Counted from the first letter of the stretch, positions 7,627 through 16,114 are shown. The stretch: 64,000 bases of DNA from Streptomyces sp. SN-593 (GCF_016756395.1 NZ_AP018365.1:5521001-5585000), one strand, 5' to 3'. Notes: a model not told the origin generated them from the sequence alone. A program made the numbers and translations.

Positions 7627-8021
7627 GTCACGAGGGGACGCTGGTCCTCGACAGCGAGGGACTCTCGAAGCTGCTCGCTGACGAAGAGCAGGTGGTGGCC
7701 CTGATCGCTGAGGCGCGCTCGCGCGGCATGGAGGTCGTGATCAGTGCGCTCACCATCATCGAGGCCGTCCACGCGCGTTCGAACAAGTCCCGCCTGAACT
7801 GGGTGCTTTCCGGGCTGCGAGTCGTCCCGGTCGGTGACGAGGAGGCGAGAGCTGCCTCGAAGTTGCTGATGAGTGCCGGCTTGCACGGACACAAGTACGC
7901 GATCGATGCGGCCGTCGCCGAGGCCGCGCTGCGACAGCACCGCCCCGTGGTCATGCTGACTTCCGATATCGACGACATGGTCAAGCTCTGCGGCGATCGG
8001 GTCCGGCTCGTAGAAGTCTGA
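7608..8021 (+). CDS. PIN-domain toxin (VapC-like ribonuclease)
   Basis: The protein has 137 residues from a GTG at 7608. It carries the spaced acidic residues of PIN nucleases: Asp in TLVLDSEGLSKLL, Glu in TIIEAVHAR, Asp in KYAIDAAVAEAAL, and Asp in MLTSDIDDM. VapC-type toxins cut tRNA or rRNA with Mg2+. Overlap with the upstream antitoxin gene supports a functional pair. All four acidic positions are intact, so I expect activity. Confidence 0.85.
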   Translation: MARRRLSHEGTLVLDSEGLSKLLADEEQVVALIAEARSRGMEVVISALTIIEAVHARSNKSRLNWVLSGLRVVPVGDEEARAASKLLMSAGLHGHKYAIDAAVAEAALRQHRPVVMLTSDIDDMVKLCGDRVRLVEV

Positions 8022-8131
8022 TCCCTGCGGTCACGACTGGTCCAGAAGGCTCCTGGGCGACCTTGCCCCACAGACGGCTGGCTGAACCAATCCCGATTTC
8101 GCCGGTTCCCGGGCCCCTTCGCCGACGGAGC

Positions 8132-8488
8132 TCACACCTTGAGGACTTCCGCGGTGGGCAGCACAGGAGTGTCAGGTCCTCGGGGTCGGAGGTGGGAACG
8201 GTGCACGGGCGGAGGGCGGTGCGGGCGATGACGGCGTCGATCGCGTACTTGTGACCGTGGAGGTCGTGGGTGGCGCAGGAGCGCGGCGGCCTGAACGGTG
8301 ACGTCCTCGGTGATGCCGTGGACGTCGACCCGGGAGAGGACTCGGGAGATCCGTGCGGGGTGAACGCGGTCGTAGTCGGCCTCAAGGGGGGTCATGGCAC
8401 TGGTGGCCACGCGGACTTCCTCTTCCGAGGCCGCCTGGACCAGGGCCACGACGGGCGCGGTCCGTCGCCCCCCCGGGTCGGAGTGCAA
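8132..8488 (-). pseudogene. Decayed PIN-domain toxin gene
   Basis: One frame reads ATSAMTPLEADYDRVHPARI up to AAALLRH. The homology then continues in another frame as HDLHGHKYAIDAVIARTALR and TSDPEDLTLLC, parallel to the intact toxin's HGHKYAIDAAVAEAALR. A frameshift near 8260-8290 and a missing N-terminal catalytic Asp region indicate a dead paralogue. It lies opposite in orientation to the intact pair. Confidence 0.6.
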
Positions 8489-8500
8489 GGGTGTGCTGCG

Positions 8501-8818
8501 TCAGGCGATCGCCGCGATGTCGCCGTTGTCGAAGTAGATCGCCTGGTGCAGTTGCCCGCCGAGGGCCGCGGCGTAGCGGGTGAGCACCTCCCGGCCGGAG
8601 ATGTGGCCCTGCTCGATCTGGGAGACGTGGCCCTTGGTGACGCCCATCCGCTCCGCTACCTGTTCCTGGTTCAGCTTGCGGGACTTGCGGATCTCGGCGA
8701 GGCGGTGGCCGAGCACCTCGGCCAGGAGTTCCCTCTTGCCCTCGGTCACGGTCTCCTCGCCGCCGGCTCGGGCGACGTGCTCGGCGCGGATGTCCTGCCA
8801 GCGGGTGTATTCCGTCAT
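8501..8818 (-). CDS. XRE-family helix-turn-helix antitoxin (HigA-like)
   Basis: This 105-residue protein has a clear Cro/C1-type helix-turn-helix at about residues 38-92 (RLAEIRKSRKLNQEQVAERM, then TKGHVSQIEQGHISGREVLT). It overlaps the 3' end of a RelE/HigB-like fragment by ATGA, the toxin-first order of HigBA-type modules. The toxin looks damaged, so this protein may now act only as a DNA-binding regulator. Confidence 0.82.
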   Translation of the reverse strand: MTEYTRWQDIRAEHVARAGGEETVTEGKRELLAEVLGHRLAEIRKSRKLNQEQVAERMGVTKGHVSQIEQGHISGREVLTRYAAALGGQLHQAIYFDNGDIAAIA

Positions 8819-9063
8819 CGTGGGTCCTCCTCTTCGGCGCGGGACTTCAGATAGGCGGTGTAGCGGTGTTCGGCAAGCGGGATGGCCTCTTCGTACCACT
8901 CGTTGCAGCGGTCGCGCTTGTCCCCGGCCACCAGAAGGATGCTCGATCGCCACGGATCGAACGCAGCGATGGCGTGCGGTCCGTCGTGGGTCGGCGAGCG
9001 CCGGCGGTCGCGCCGGGGCTCGCCGGTGGTGGTCCCCGTTCCGGCGCCGAGCCTCATCCTCAC
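8815..9063 (-). pseudogene. Truncated HigB/Gp49-like toxin
   Basis: The C-terminal half matches the phage-derived Gp49-like (RelE superfamily) pattern: AFDPWRSSILLVAGDKRD, then WYEEAIPLAEHRYTAYLKSR. The N-terminal strand-helix part is not recognisable in any frame (Arg/Pro-rich noise upstream). It is probably a 5'-truncated gene still coupled to the downstream antitoxin gene. An intact but divergent N-terminus remains possible. Confidence 0.55.
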
Positions 9064-9118
9064 GCGGGTGCCGTGGTGGCCGGTCGGGCGGGGCTGGGGA
9101 ACTGTTCCGAGGGATTAG

Positions 9119-9163
9119 TTGGCTAGCCACGCAATCGGTGCTACTTTTTATGTGGCTGGCCAC
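9119..9163. promoter_or_regulatory. Paired palindromes upstream of the oxidoreductase gene
   Basis: tggctagcca (9120-9129) is a perfect palindrome, and gtggctggccac (9152-9163) is a near-copy of the same element. Their starts are 33 bp apart, about three helical turns. Between them lies an AT-rich patch (ctacttttta). This looks like a two-site operator around a promoter, most likely for the MarR-type protein encoded two genes along. Confidence 0.5.
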
Positions 9164-9210
9164 GTAACGCCCGGGTCGGCCGTGAACCGCCCCTCCGAAG
9201 GAGACACGTC

Positions 9211-10128
9211 ATGAAGGCCATCGTTTTCGACACGTTCGGCGGCACCGAGGTCCTGCACGAGGCCGAGATCGAGGTTCCCCGGCCCGGCCCCGGCCAGGTC
9301 CGCGTCCGCGTGCGGGCCGTCGGGGTCAACCCGGTGGACGGCAAGATCCGCTCCGGCGGCATGGAGGCCATCTTCCCCACCACGCTGCCCGCCGTGCCCG
9401 GCGGCGAGATCGCCGGCGTGGTCGACGCCGTCGGTGAGGGCGTCGACGACCTGAAGGAAGGCGACGAGGTGCTGGGCTGGTCCGACACCGGCGCCTACGC
9501 CCAGTACGCGCTGGCGCCCGCGACCGTGCTCGCCCCCAAGCCGGCCGGGCTGGACTGGACGCACGCCGCCGCCCTGCCCGTGGCGAGCGACGGCGCCGAA
9601 CGCGTACTGGACCTGCTCGGCGTCGCGCCGGGCGAGACCCTGCTGATCCACGGCGCGTCCGGCGCGCTCGGCACCATCGCCGTCCAACTGGCCGTCGCCC
9701 GCGGCGCCCGCGTCATCGGCACCGCCGGCCCGGCCAACCAGGAGTACGTCGCCTCGCTCGGCGCCACCGCGCTGGTCTACGGGGAGAACCTGGTCGAGCG
9801 GGTCCGCGCGCTCGCCCCCGAGGGGGTGGACGCGGTCTTCGACGCCGCGGGCAAGGGCGCGTTGGAGGACTCCATCACCCTGCGCGGCGGCACCACCGAC
9901 CGGATCGTCACCACCGCCGACTTCCGCGCCCGCGAACTCGGCGTCGTCTTCGCCGAAGGCCCGCAGCGCCGCTCGGGCGCCCGGCTGGCCGAGTTGGCCC
10001 GGCAGGCCGCCGACGGCACGCTGGCCACCACGGTCGGTGCCGCCTACCCGCTGGCGGAAGCCGCCAGGGCCCAGCAGGTCAGCGACGCCGGCCACAGCCG
10101 CGGCAAGCTCGTCCTCACCGTCGACTGA
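9211..10128 (+). CDS. NADP-dependent quinone-oxidoreductase-like protein (MDR superfamily)
   Basis: This 305-residue medium-chain dehydrogenase/reductase lacks the structural zinc lobe. The N-terminal GroES-like domain includes VRVRAVGVNPVDGKIRSGG and PGGEIAGVVDAVGEGV. The Rossmann domain begins HGASGALGTIAVQLAVARGA. Such enzymes reduce quinones or reactive enones using NADPH. A ribosome site (GAAGGAGA) precedes the ATG. The following MarR gene and the paired palindromes upstream suggest induction by an electrophile or quinone. Confidence 0.88.
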   Translation: MKAIVFDTFGGTEVLHEAEIEVPRPGPGQVRVRVRAVGVNPVDGKIRSGGMEAIFPTTLPAVPGGEIAGVVDAVGEGVDDLKEGDEVLGWSDTGAYAQYALAPATVLAPKPAGLDWTHAAALPVASDGAERVLDLLGVAPGETLLIHGASGALGTIAVQLAVARGARVIGTAGPANQEYVASLGATALVYGENLVERVRALAPEGVDAVFDAAGKGALEDSITLRGGTTDRIVTTADFRARELGVVFAEGPQRRSGARLAELARQAADGTLATTVGAAYPLAEAARAQQVSDAGHSRGKLVLTVD

Positions 10129-10257
10129 GTGCCGGGCGTCGGCCGTACGAGGCAGCCGCCCTGTACGGTGCCGGGCGGTGGCCGGCCGCCGCCGTACGGA
10201 AGCGGAACCGCGCGCCGCCCGTCCCCGTATCCGCCCCACCCCACCGAAGGAGCAGCG

Positions 10258-10794
10258 ATGTCCGACGCACCCGAGACCGCGCCCTCACCCCCGCCTTCGA
10301 CGCCACCCGCGCCCTCACCCCCGTCCGCGCCTTCGACGCCACCCCCACCCGAACCGCCGGCCACGGCCCGCGACGGCCGCCTGAGCTACGCCGTCTTCCA
10401 GCTCGCGCGCGCCCACCGCGCCCGCGCCGCCGCCATGCTGCGCACCATGAACCTGCACCCGGGCCAGGAACTGCTGCTGATGCAGCTCTTCGACCGGGAC
10501 GGCCAGACCCAGGCCGAACTGCTGGAACGCGTCGGCCTCGACCACTCGACCGTCTCCAAGTCCCTGCGCCGCATGCAGGAGTCGGGGCTGCTCACCCGGG
10601 AGCCGGCCGCCCACGACCGGCGGGTCATGGTGGTCAGCCTCACCGACGCCGGCCGCGCGCTCCAGGAGCCCATCGCGGAGATGTGGCGCACCCTGGAACG
10701 CATCTCCGTACGCGATCTGGCCCCCGACCAGGTCGAGGCGTTCACCGCGTGGGCGTACGTGGTCGAGCGGTCGGTCAGGGAGGACGGCCGCTAG
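10258..10794 (+). CDS. MarR-family regulator with Pro-rich N-terminus
   Basis: The protein has 178 residues. The first about 35 are Pro/Ala/Ser-rich, then comes a MarR fold with the winged helix-turn-helix QAELLERVGLDHSTVSKSLR and the wing REPAAHDRRVMVVSLTDAGR. The ATG at 10258 follows GAAGGAGC. It is 129 bp downstream of the oxidoreductase gene and probably controls it through the palindromes at 9119-9163. The low-complexity N-terminus is unusual for the family and may be a disordered extension. Confidence 0.85.
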   Translation: MSDAPETAPSPPPSTPPAPSPPSAPSTPPPPEPPATARDGRLSYAVFQLARAHRARAAAMLRTMNLHPGQELLLMQLFDRDGQTQAELLERVGLDHSTVSKSLRRMQESGLLTREPAAHDRRVMVVSLTDAGRALQEPIAEMWRTLERISVRDLAPDQVEAFTAWAYVVERSVREDGR

Positions 10795-10866
10795 GGAGGA
10801 CCGCCTCTGGGGAGGACCACTGCCGGGGAGAACGGCCTCTGGAAAGAACGGCCTCCGGGGAGAGCG
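10775..10866. repeat. Imperfect tandem repeats (~16 bp) between convergent genes
   Basis: Around five degenerate units of about 16 bp, of the type ggcctctggggaggac, run from the end of the MarR gene into the gap before the convergent tetR gene. They contain no gene. They may have arisen by slippage of the last MarR codons (gtcagggaggacggccgc). Confidence 0.4.
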
Positions 10867-10882
10867 GGGCGCGCCCGGCGGC

Positions 10883-11485
10883 TCAGGGCTCGGGTCGCAC
10901 GAGGGGCAGGAAGATCGTGTCCACGATCTCCTCGATGCCTTCCTCCGGCATCGGCCGCGCCGCCAGGAAGACGTGGTGCCGCAGGAGGTCGATCGGCAGC
11001 GAGCGGACGCGCGGCGTCAACCGGCCGGGATCGGCCTCGCCGCGGTCGACGGCGGCGTCGAGGATCTCGTCGAGCACCTCGCCGTCCGCGCCGAGCAGGA
11101 CGTCGCGCAGGGCGAAGAGCGACTCGCCCGTCTCCTGGTAGTAGCCGCCGAGTTGGGCGCCCAGTACCGTCGCGATCTCGCTCCGGGAGTCGTTGAGCCC
11201 GCGCATGAGGGCGATGAGGTCGCCGCGCAGGCTCCCGGTGTCGGCCCGCGGTGAGGGCTGCGCGGCGCCGATGTGCGCGATGGTCGCCCGCAGCAGTTCG
11301 TGCCGTCCTGCCCAGCGGCGGGCGAGGACCGGGCGGCTGGTGCCCGCACGCTGGGCCACGGCCTCCAGGGTGAACCCGGCGTAGCCGTGGTCGCGCAGCA
11401 CCTCCCACGCCGCGGTGAGCAGTGCTTCTTCCAACGCGGCGCCACGGCGCCGCTGTCCGGGTACGGGCTCTTCTTTAGGATGCAC
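10883..11485 (-). CDS. TetR-family transcriptional regulator
   Basis: The protein has 200 residues from a GTG at 11485. The N-terminal TetR helix-turn-helix is clear (LLTAAWEVLRDHGYAGFTLE, then VAQRAGTSRPVLARRWAGRH) and the ligand domain resembles the TetR_C-type partners of AcrR proteins. It is divergent from a hydrolase operon. Two matching 20-bp inverted repeats lie in the divergent region, one over its own start codon, so it probably represses both itself and the hydrolases. Confidence 0.9.
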   Translation of the reverse strand: MHPKEEPVPGQRRRGAALEEALLTAAWEVLRDHGYAGFTLEAVAQRAGTSRPVLARRWAGRHELLRATIAHIGAAQPSPRADTGSLRGDLIALMRGLNDSRSEIATVLGAQLGGYYQETGESLFALRDVLLGADGEVLDEILDAAVDRGEADPGRLTPRVRSLPIDLLRHHVFLAARPMPEEGIEEIVDTIFLPLVRPEP

Positions 11486-11496
11486 TTGCGCATCCT
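11477..11496. promoter_or_regulatory. TetR operator 1 (over the tetR start)
   Basis: AGGATGC-N6-GCATCCT is a perfect 7-bp inverted repeat covering the GTG start of the tetR gene. Its arms match those of the second site at 11524-11543 except for one position in each arm. Confidence 0.65.
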
Positions 11497-11523
11497 ATCC
11501 GATCGCCGTACGCTCAGCCGTAC

Positions 11524-11543
11524 AAGATGCGGTTCTGCATCTT
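11524..11543. promoter_or_regulatory. TetR operator 2 (hydrolase promoter side)
   Basis: AAGATGC-N6-GCATCTT is a perfect 7-bp inverted repeat with the same 6-bp spacer as the site at 11477-11496, centred 47 bp away. It lies upstream of the hydrolase gene starting at 11635. Confidence 0.65.
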
Positions 11544-11634
11544 AACGGTGCCGGTTCTCCTTCGGGAGCCGCACCGACCGGTCGGCGTCGCGGCCGCTGC
11601 GGCCGCGACGGGACGAGAGGAAGAGGAAGCAGCC

Positions 11635-12891
11635 ATGATCACGGAGAACTCCGGTACGGCGGTGCGCGCGGACGAGACGGTCTTCATGTCGACCGCCGGC
11701 CTCCCCCGCCGGTTCCGCTCGAACTTCGACTTCCAACTGGCCCTCGCCCTGGGGTCGGCCGACCACGGAGGGGCCGCGGTCGGCGAGTGCTACGCGACCG
11801 CCGCGCGGATCGAGGACGGCGACCTCGCCGGATGGCACCGGGCCTGGTCCGAGACGGCGCGGCGGGTGCAGGAGACCGGCTCCCGCTGCCTCGCCGAGGG
11901 GCACCATGTCAGCGCGGGCGAGGCGTTCCTGCGCGCGTCGACGTACTGGCGCGCCGCCGGGATGTTCCTGGGCCGGGCCGACGCCTCCAGGATCCCGACC
12001 TGGGAGAAGAACCGCGAGTGCTTCCGGACGGGACTGCGGCTGACCGGAGTTCCGTTCGAGGAGGTGCGGGTCCCCTACGAGAACGGCAAGTTCCTGCCCG
12101 GGTACTTCCTGACCCCGGACGGTCCGAGCCGGCCGCGGGCCACGGCCGTCGTCATCGGCGGTGGCGACATGACCGCGGAGGAACTGTACTTCTTCACCGC
12201 CGCGGCCGCGGTCCGGCGCGGCTACAACGCGTTCGTCGTCGAACTCCCGGGCCAGCGCGGCGCCTACTACTCCGACCCCGACCTGACCTTCCGCCCCGAC
12301 CTGGACGTCCAGATGGGCTACGTCGTGGACTACGCGCTGAGCCGCGCCGACGTCGATCCCGAGCGCCTCTCGCTCACCGGGTACAGCATGGGCGGCCTGT
12401 TCGTCCCGCGGGCCGTCGCCCGCGAGAAGCGGATCAAGGCCGCGGTGGCGAGCACGCTCACCCCGTCGTTCCGTCCCTCCATTCTCAGCCTGATCGGCCT
12501 CAAGGAGGACGAGTCGTACGCGGACATCGACGACCTCGACTCCCGCGTCGACCTGTCGTCACCGATGGCGAGCCTGCTGCTCGGCGACGTGCGGGAGCGG
12601 TTCGGCATGCTCGACCGCCCGCTCCGGGACTACCTCGACTACCTGGGCGAGTTCGACATCTGGGGTCTGGAGGACCAGATCACCTGCCCGCTGCTGAACA
12701 TCGGCGGCGCCGGCGAGGGCAGCCTGGCGAGCGAGCGCCGGGCGTTCTACGAGCGGCTGTCCTGCGTCAAGGCCGAACGCTTCATCGCGGAGTCCGAAGG
12801 CGGCGAGGCCCACTGCGCGGCGAACAACCGCGTGCTGGCCAACCAGATCGAGTTCGACTTCCTGGACGACGTCTTCGCACGGAACCGGTGA
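11635..12891 (+). CDS. Alpha/beta hydrolase (FrsA/dihydropseudooxynicotine-hydrolase-like)
   Basis: This 418-residue protein has an N-terminal helical cap domain (WHRAWSETARRVQETGSRCL, then SAGEAFLRASTYWRAAGMFL) and a C-terminal alpha/beta hydrolase core. The nucleophile elbow is LTGYSMGGLF and a candidate catalytic His lies in GGEAHCAANN. This layout is known from hydrolases that cut C-C or ester bonds of aromatic or heterocyclic compounds. The ATG at 11635 follows GAGGAAGAGGAAG. Its TGA overlaps a possible GTG of the next gene, and a TetR gene diverges from it, so an inducible catabolic operon is likely. The substrate cannot be read from sequence. Confidence 0.82.
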   Translation: MITENSGTAVRADETVFMSTAGLPRRFRSNFDFQLALALGSADHGGAAVGECYATAARIEDGDLAGWHRAWSETARRVQETGSRCLAEGHHVSAGEAFLRASTYWRAAGMFLGRADASRIPTWEKNRECFRTGLRLTGVPFEEVRVPYENGKFLPGYFLTPDGPSRPRATAVVIGGGDMTAEELYFFTAAAAVRRGYNAFVVELPGQRGAYYSDPDLTFRPDLDVQMGYVVDYALSRADVDPERLSLTGYSMGGLFVPRAVAREKRIKAAVASTLTPSFRPSILSLIGLKEDESYADIDDLDSRVDLSSPMASLLLGDVRERFGMLDRPLRDYLDYLGEFDIWGLEDQITCPLLNIGGAGEGSLASERRAFYERLSCVKAERFIAESEGGEAHCAANNRVLANQIEFDFLDDVFARNR

Positions 12892-12920
12892 CCGGCGTGA
12901 CGACCACCGGAGGGCACCCC

Positions 12921-13739
12921 GTGCGCACCGAGACGCTGTACGTTCCCACCGAGGACGGCCGGGCCGACGCGTTCGCCGCCTTCCCCCAGGGCGGCGGCCG
13001 GCACCCAGGGGTGCTGATGTACGCGGACGTCTTCGGCATCCGGCCCGCGACGCGGGAGATGGCCTGCGAACTCGCCGGCCACGGGTACTGCGTCCTCGTC
13101 CCCAACTTCCTTTACCGGCACGGGCCGACGCCGCTGGTCGACCTCCCCGCGTACATCTCGAAGGAGGCCCGGCCCGCGATCGTGGCGCGGCTCATGCCCG
13201 CGATCGAGGCGCACACGGGTGATCAGGCGCGGCGCGACGCCGCCGCGTACCTGGCGTTCCTCGGTGCGCGGCCGGAGGTCTCCGCCGGGCCGGTCGCGGT
13301 GACCGGCTACTGCGTGGGCGGCCTCCTGGCGATGCGCGCCGCGGCGACCCACCCCGGCCGGGTGGCCGCCGTGGCCGGATTCCACAACCCGGTGGGGCCC
13401 GTCGCCGCCTTCCACGGCCCCCTGGGCGACGACGGACCCGGCAGCCTGCCCGGCTTCCTCGCCGGGCTCACCGCCGAGGTCCATCTCGGCCACGCCGAGA
13501 GCGACATGACCCCGGCGGCCCTCGACGGGCTCAACCGGGTCCTGGACGAGGCGGGTACGCGCCACACCTCCGAGATCCACCCGGGGACGGTGCACGGCTT
13601 CACGATGTCCGACACCCACGTCTTCGATCCCGCCGCGACCCGGCGTCACTGGGACCGCCTCCTGGACCTGCTCGACCGGACCCTGCGAGGCGACGCTCCC
13701 GCGCCCGCCGACCGTACCCCGTCTCCGCCCGCCGGCTGA
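12921..13739 (+). CDS. Dienelactone hydrolase family protein
   Basis: From the GTG at 12921 (GGAGGG six bases upstream) this is a 272-residue alpha/beta hydrolase. The dienelactone-hydrolase nucleophile is Cys in VTGYCVGGLLAM, the Asp is probably that in HAESDMTP, and the His lies in GTVHGFTMSD. In-frame GTGs at 12888 and 12897 would add up to 11 residues and overlap the previous stop. DLH-type enzymes open lactones or cleave activated esters. Placement directly after the other hydrolase suggests two steps of one degradative route. Confidence 0.85.
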   Translation: MRTETLYVPTEDGRADAFAAFPQGGGRHPGVLMYADVFGIRPATREMACELAGHGYCVLVPNFLYRHGPTPLVDLPAYISKEARPAIVARLMPAIEAHTGDQARRDAAAYLAFLGARPEVSAGPVAVTGYCVGGLLAMRAAATHPGRVAAVAGFHNPVGPVAAFHGPLGDDGPGSLPGFLAGLTAEVHLGHAESDMTPAALDGLNRVLDEAGTRHTSEIHPGTVHGFTMSDTHVFDPAATRRHWDRLLDLLDRTLRGDAPAPADRTPSPPAG

Positions 13740-13765
13740 ACACCCGTGCACGCAGCCCGATATCC

Positions 13766-13795
13766 CCCCGGGCCACCCGCACCCATGGCCCGGGG
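13766..13795. terminator. Bidirectional terminator between convergent genes
   Basis: A perfect 10-bp stem (ccccgggcca with tggcccgggg) with a 10-base loop lies between the hydrolase operon and the convergent beta-helix gene. There is no U-tract, as is common in Streptomyces. Confidence 0.55.
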
Positions 13796-13867
13796 CGGTC
13801 GGGGCCGGGCGCGCTCGGGGGCGCGCTCCGGGCCCTTTCCGCTCCGGTCAGGCCGCCGTCCGGCGCC

Positions 13868-16114
13868 TCACGGTCCCGACGTCAGGTACGTCACCGTGGT
13901 GCTGCCCGACACCTTCCCGCCGGAGTTGTTGATCACATGGGTGATGGTGCCGTCACCGCCGAGGGAGACGGTCACCATGTCCTTGAACGTCGAGCCGGTG
14001 GCGGGCACCTCGATGGCACGGTCGGCCACCACCGACGGGTTCGTGCTCATGTAGCAGTAGACGCCGAGCCCCCACGCCTGGTGCGAGGTCACCGAGGCGG
14101 CCACCTTGTACGAGGGGTAGCCGTTCTCCCCGCCGCCGGGTGTCCAACTGGCGTTGTCCGGGACGTCGTAGGGCATCTCGGACTGGTAGAAGTACGTCCG
14201 CCCGCCGTTGCCGTTCCACAGCGTCTGGTACTTCTGGTAGTGCTCGACGGCCAGGCCGTACATGGTGACGTCGTCGCCGTTGACCACCAGGCCGTTGGCG
14301 GCGGTGTTGGTGTTCCAGCCGACGGTGCCCCCGTTGCCGTGGTCGGCCCGCCAGATCCACAGGTCGCTGCCGATGGTGTCGTCGGCGTTCACCACCAGGG
14401 ACTGCGTGGCCTTGCCGGCGACGTCGCCGCCGACCCGGAAGAACACGTCCTGAAGCGTGGTCGGGTCGGCCGCGTGGTCGGCGGAGGAGCCGGACGGCCC
14501 GATCTGCACCAGGGAGTTGCTGTTGGTGGTGCCCGCGCTGACGATCAGCCCGGCGATGTCGATCCCGTTCACGTCGGCGGTGGTGATCGCGGTGACCCCG
14601 CCGTCCGGCACCAGCGTGGCCAGGCCGAGGCCGAGGACCACGGTGTCCGGCCGGGTGATGTTGATCGGCGCGTTCAGGTGGTACACCCCGGGCGTGAACA
14701 GCAGGTTGGACCCGGCGGCGAGCGCCGCGTTGATGGTCGCGGCGGTGTCACCGGACTTCACCACGTGGAACTTGGTGATCGGGATCGAGGTGCCCGCCGT
14801 CGAACCGCCGGTCCAGTCGGGGCCGGTGGCGTTCGTGCGCAGCCCCGGCACCATCACGTTGTACAGCCCGGTCGAGTCGGTGTAGAGGTACGGCTTCTCG
14901 CGTACCGCGGGGGACTGGCCGACCGTGGTGTAGGTGGGGAACGACTGGGCCGGGGCGCCGTTGTCGCCGACGAAGACCATGTTCCAGTTGGACCCGCCCC
15001 AACTGCCCATGGACGTGTCCTGGGTCAGGAACTGCTGCTGGGTACCGGAGTTGATCTGGCCGGAGACGCGCGAGTCGCCGATGAAGCCGCCCGAGGACCA
15101 GTTGCTGCTGGTGTTCCCGGAGGTGTTGTCGTCCAGGATCATGTTGCCGTGCACGTCCACCCGCCGGAACGGGTCGGCCTGCGAGACGGCGTACTCCAGC
15201 GTCCCCGAACTCGGCGTGTCGGAGAGGTTCTCCACGTCGCGCCAGAAGTTCTGCGTGGCGTTGCCGCCCGACCAGCCGGCGTCCACGTGCACCCCGCCAC
15301 CGGTCAGCGAGACGTCGTCCGGGGAGGCGCCGAGGCCGGCCACCTCGGTGTAGAAGCCCACGGGCACGTCCACGTTGTAGCTGCCCGGCGTGAACAGCAG
15401 CGCGTAGCGGTTGGTGCCGAACTGGTTGGACTGCTGCGAGGCGTAGACCGAGTTGACGGTCGACTGGATCGACGACGCGGACATCGACGGGTCGAAGATC
15501 TTGACGTTGGGGCCGAGATCGGGGTTGTCCGGGTTGGTCGGCGGAGGAGTGCCGCCGCCGCCCGTGCCGCCGAGCGCGAACGACTGCGCACTCGTGCCGT
15601 TGCACGTGTACTGCTGCAACTGGACCGAGTCGGCCGTCGAGGCGCTGGGGACGTCCAGGCACAGGCCGCTGTAGTGGTTGACGAAGTGGTAGTTCCCGCC
15701 GGACTCCTGGACCGGCTTCCACTCCTGGCTGCTCCAACCGCCGTTGGACCACAGGTGGATGAGGGCGCCGCCGGCGGTGGACGGGCCGTCCACGTCGATG
15801 GCCGGCTGGGCGCCGTTCTCGTTGACGATCGTGTAGTAACCGGAGTCGGCGGCCGGGTGCAGCTGCCACTGCTGCGCGGTGCTGCCGTTGCAGGTGTACT
15901 GCTGCACCGCGGTGCCGTTCGCGGTCGCGGCGGCCGCCGCGTCCACGCACTTGCCGCTGTTGGCGGCCACCATGGTGTACCAGGTCGACGGCGACACGGC
16001 GGCGTGCGCGCCGGTCGCGCCGAACGTCTGGAGCGCGGCGGCCACGAGGACCGCGGCCACACCGGGTCCGGCCGCGCGACGCGCCGTCCGGCCCAGTTTC
16101 AGGAAACGTTTCAT
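13868..16114 (-). CDS. Secreted ricin-domain / right-handed beta-helix protein
   Basis: This 748-residue exported protein has a signal peptide of about 40 residues (MKRFLKLGRTARRAAGPG, hydrophobic core, GAHA/A). A ricin-type beta-trefoil covers about residues 41-185 with repeated CV/LDV and QxW-like elements (CNGSTAQQWQ, SSQEWKP, CNGTSAQSF). A Pro/Gly linker leads to a long Asn/Thr/Gly-rich beta-helix region (from NVKIFDPSMSASSIQSTVNS). Close Streptomyces relatives are often labelled adenylyl cyclase without support; the fold suggests a polysaccharide-active protein. The ATG at 16114 follows a G-rich site. It diverges from a chitinase gene, which suggests joint control in polymer degradation. 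Confidence 0.75.
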   Translation of the reverse strand: MKRFLKLGRTARRAAGPGVAAVLVAAALQTFGATGAHAAVSPSTWYTMVAANSGKCVDAAAAATANGTAVQQYTCNGSTAQQWQLHPAADSGYYTIVNENGAQPAIDVDGPSTAGGALIHLWSNGGWSSQEWKPVQESGGNYHFVNHYSGLCLDVPSASTADSVQLQQYTCNGTSAQSFALGGTGGGGTPPPTNPDNPDLGPNVKIFDPSMSASSIQSTVNSVYASQQSNQFGTNRYALLFTPGSYNVDVPVGFYTEVAGLGASPDDVSLTGGGVHVDAGWSGGNATQNFWRDVENLSDTPSSGTLEYAVSQADPFRRVDVHGNMILDDNTSGNTSSNWSSGGFIGDSRVSGQINSGTQQQFLTQDTSMGSWGGSNWNMVFVGDNGAPAQSFPTYTTVGQSPAVREKPYLYTDSTGLYNVMVPGLRTNATGPDWTGGSTAGTSIPITKFHVVKSGDTAATINAALAAGSNLLFTPGVYHLNAPINITRPDTVVLGLGLATLVPDGGVTAITTADVNGIDIAGLIVSAGTTNSNSLVQIGPSGSSADHAADPTTLQDVFFRVGGDVAGKATQSLVVNADDTIGSDLWIWRADHGNGGTVGWNTNTAANGLVVNGDDVTMYGLAVEHYQKYQTLWNGNGGRTYFYQSEMPYDVPDNASWTPGGGENGYPSYKVAASVTSHQAWGLGVYCYMSTNPSVVADRAIEVPATGSTFKDMVTVSLGGDGTITHVINNSGGKVSGSTTVTYLTSGP

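Noticed and set aside
16103..16112. gaaacgtttc palindrome, LacI-operator-like, at the start of the beta-helix gene
   Set aside because: It lies within the first codons (ATGAAACGTTTC, encoding MKRF), a common signal-peptide start, so the palindrome is probably coincidental.
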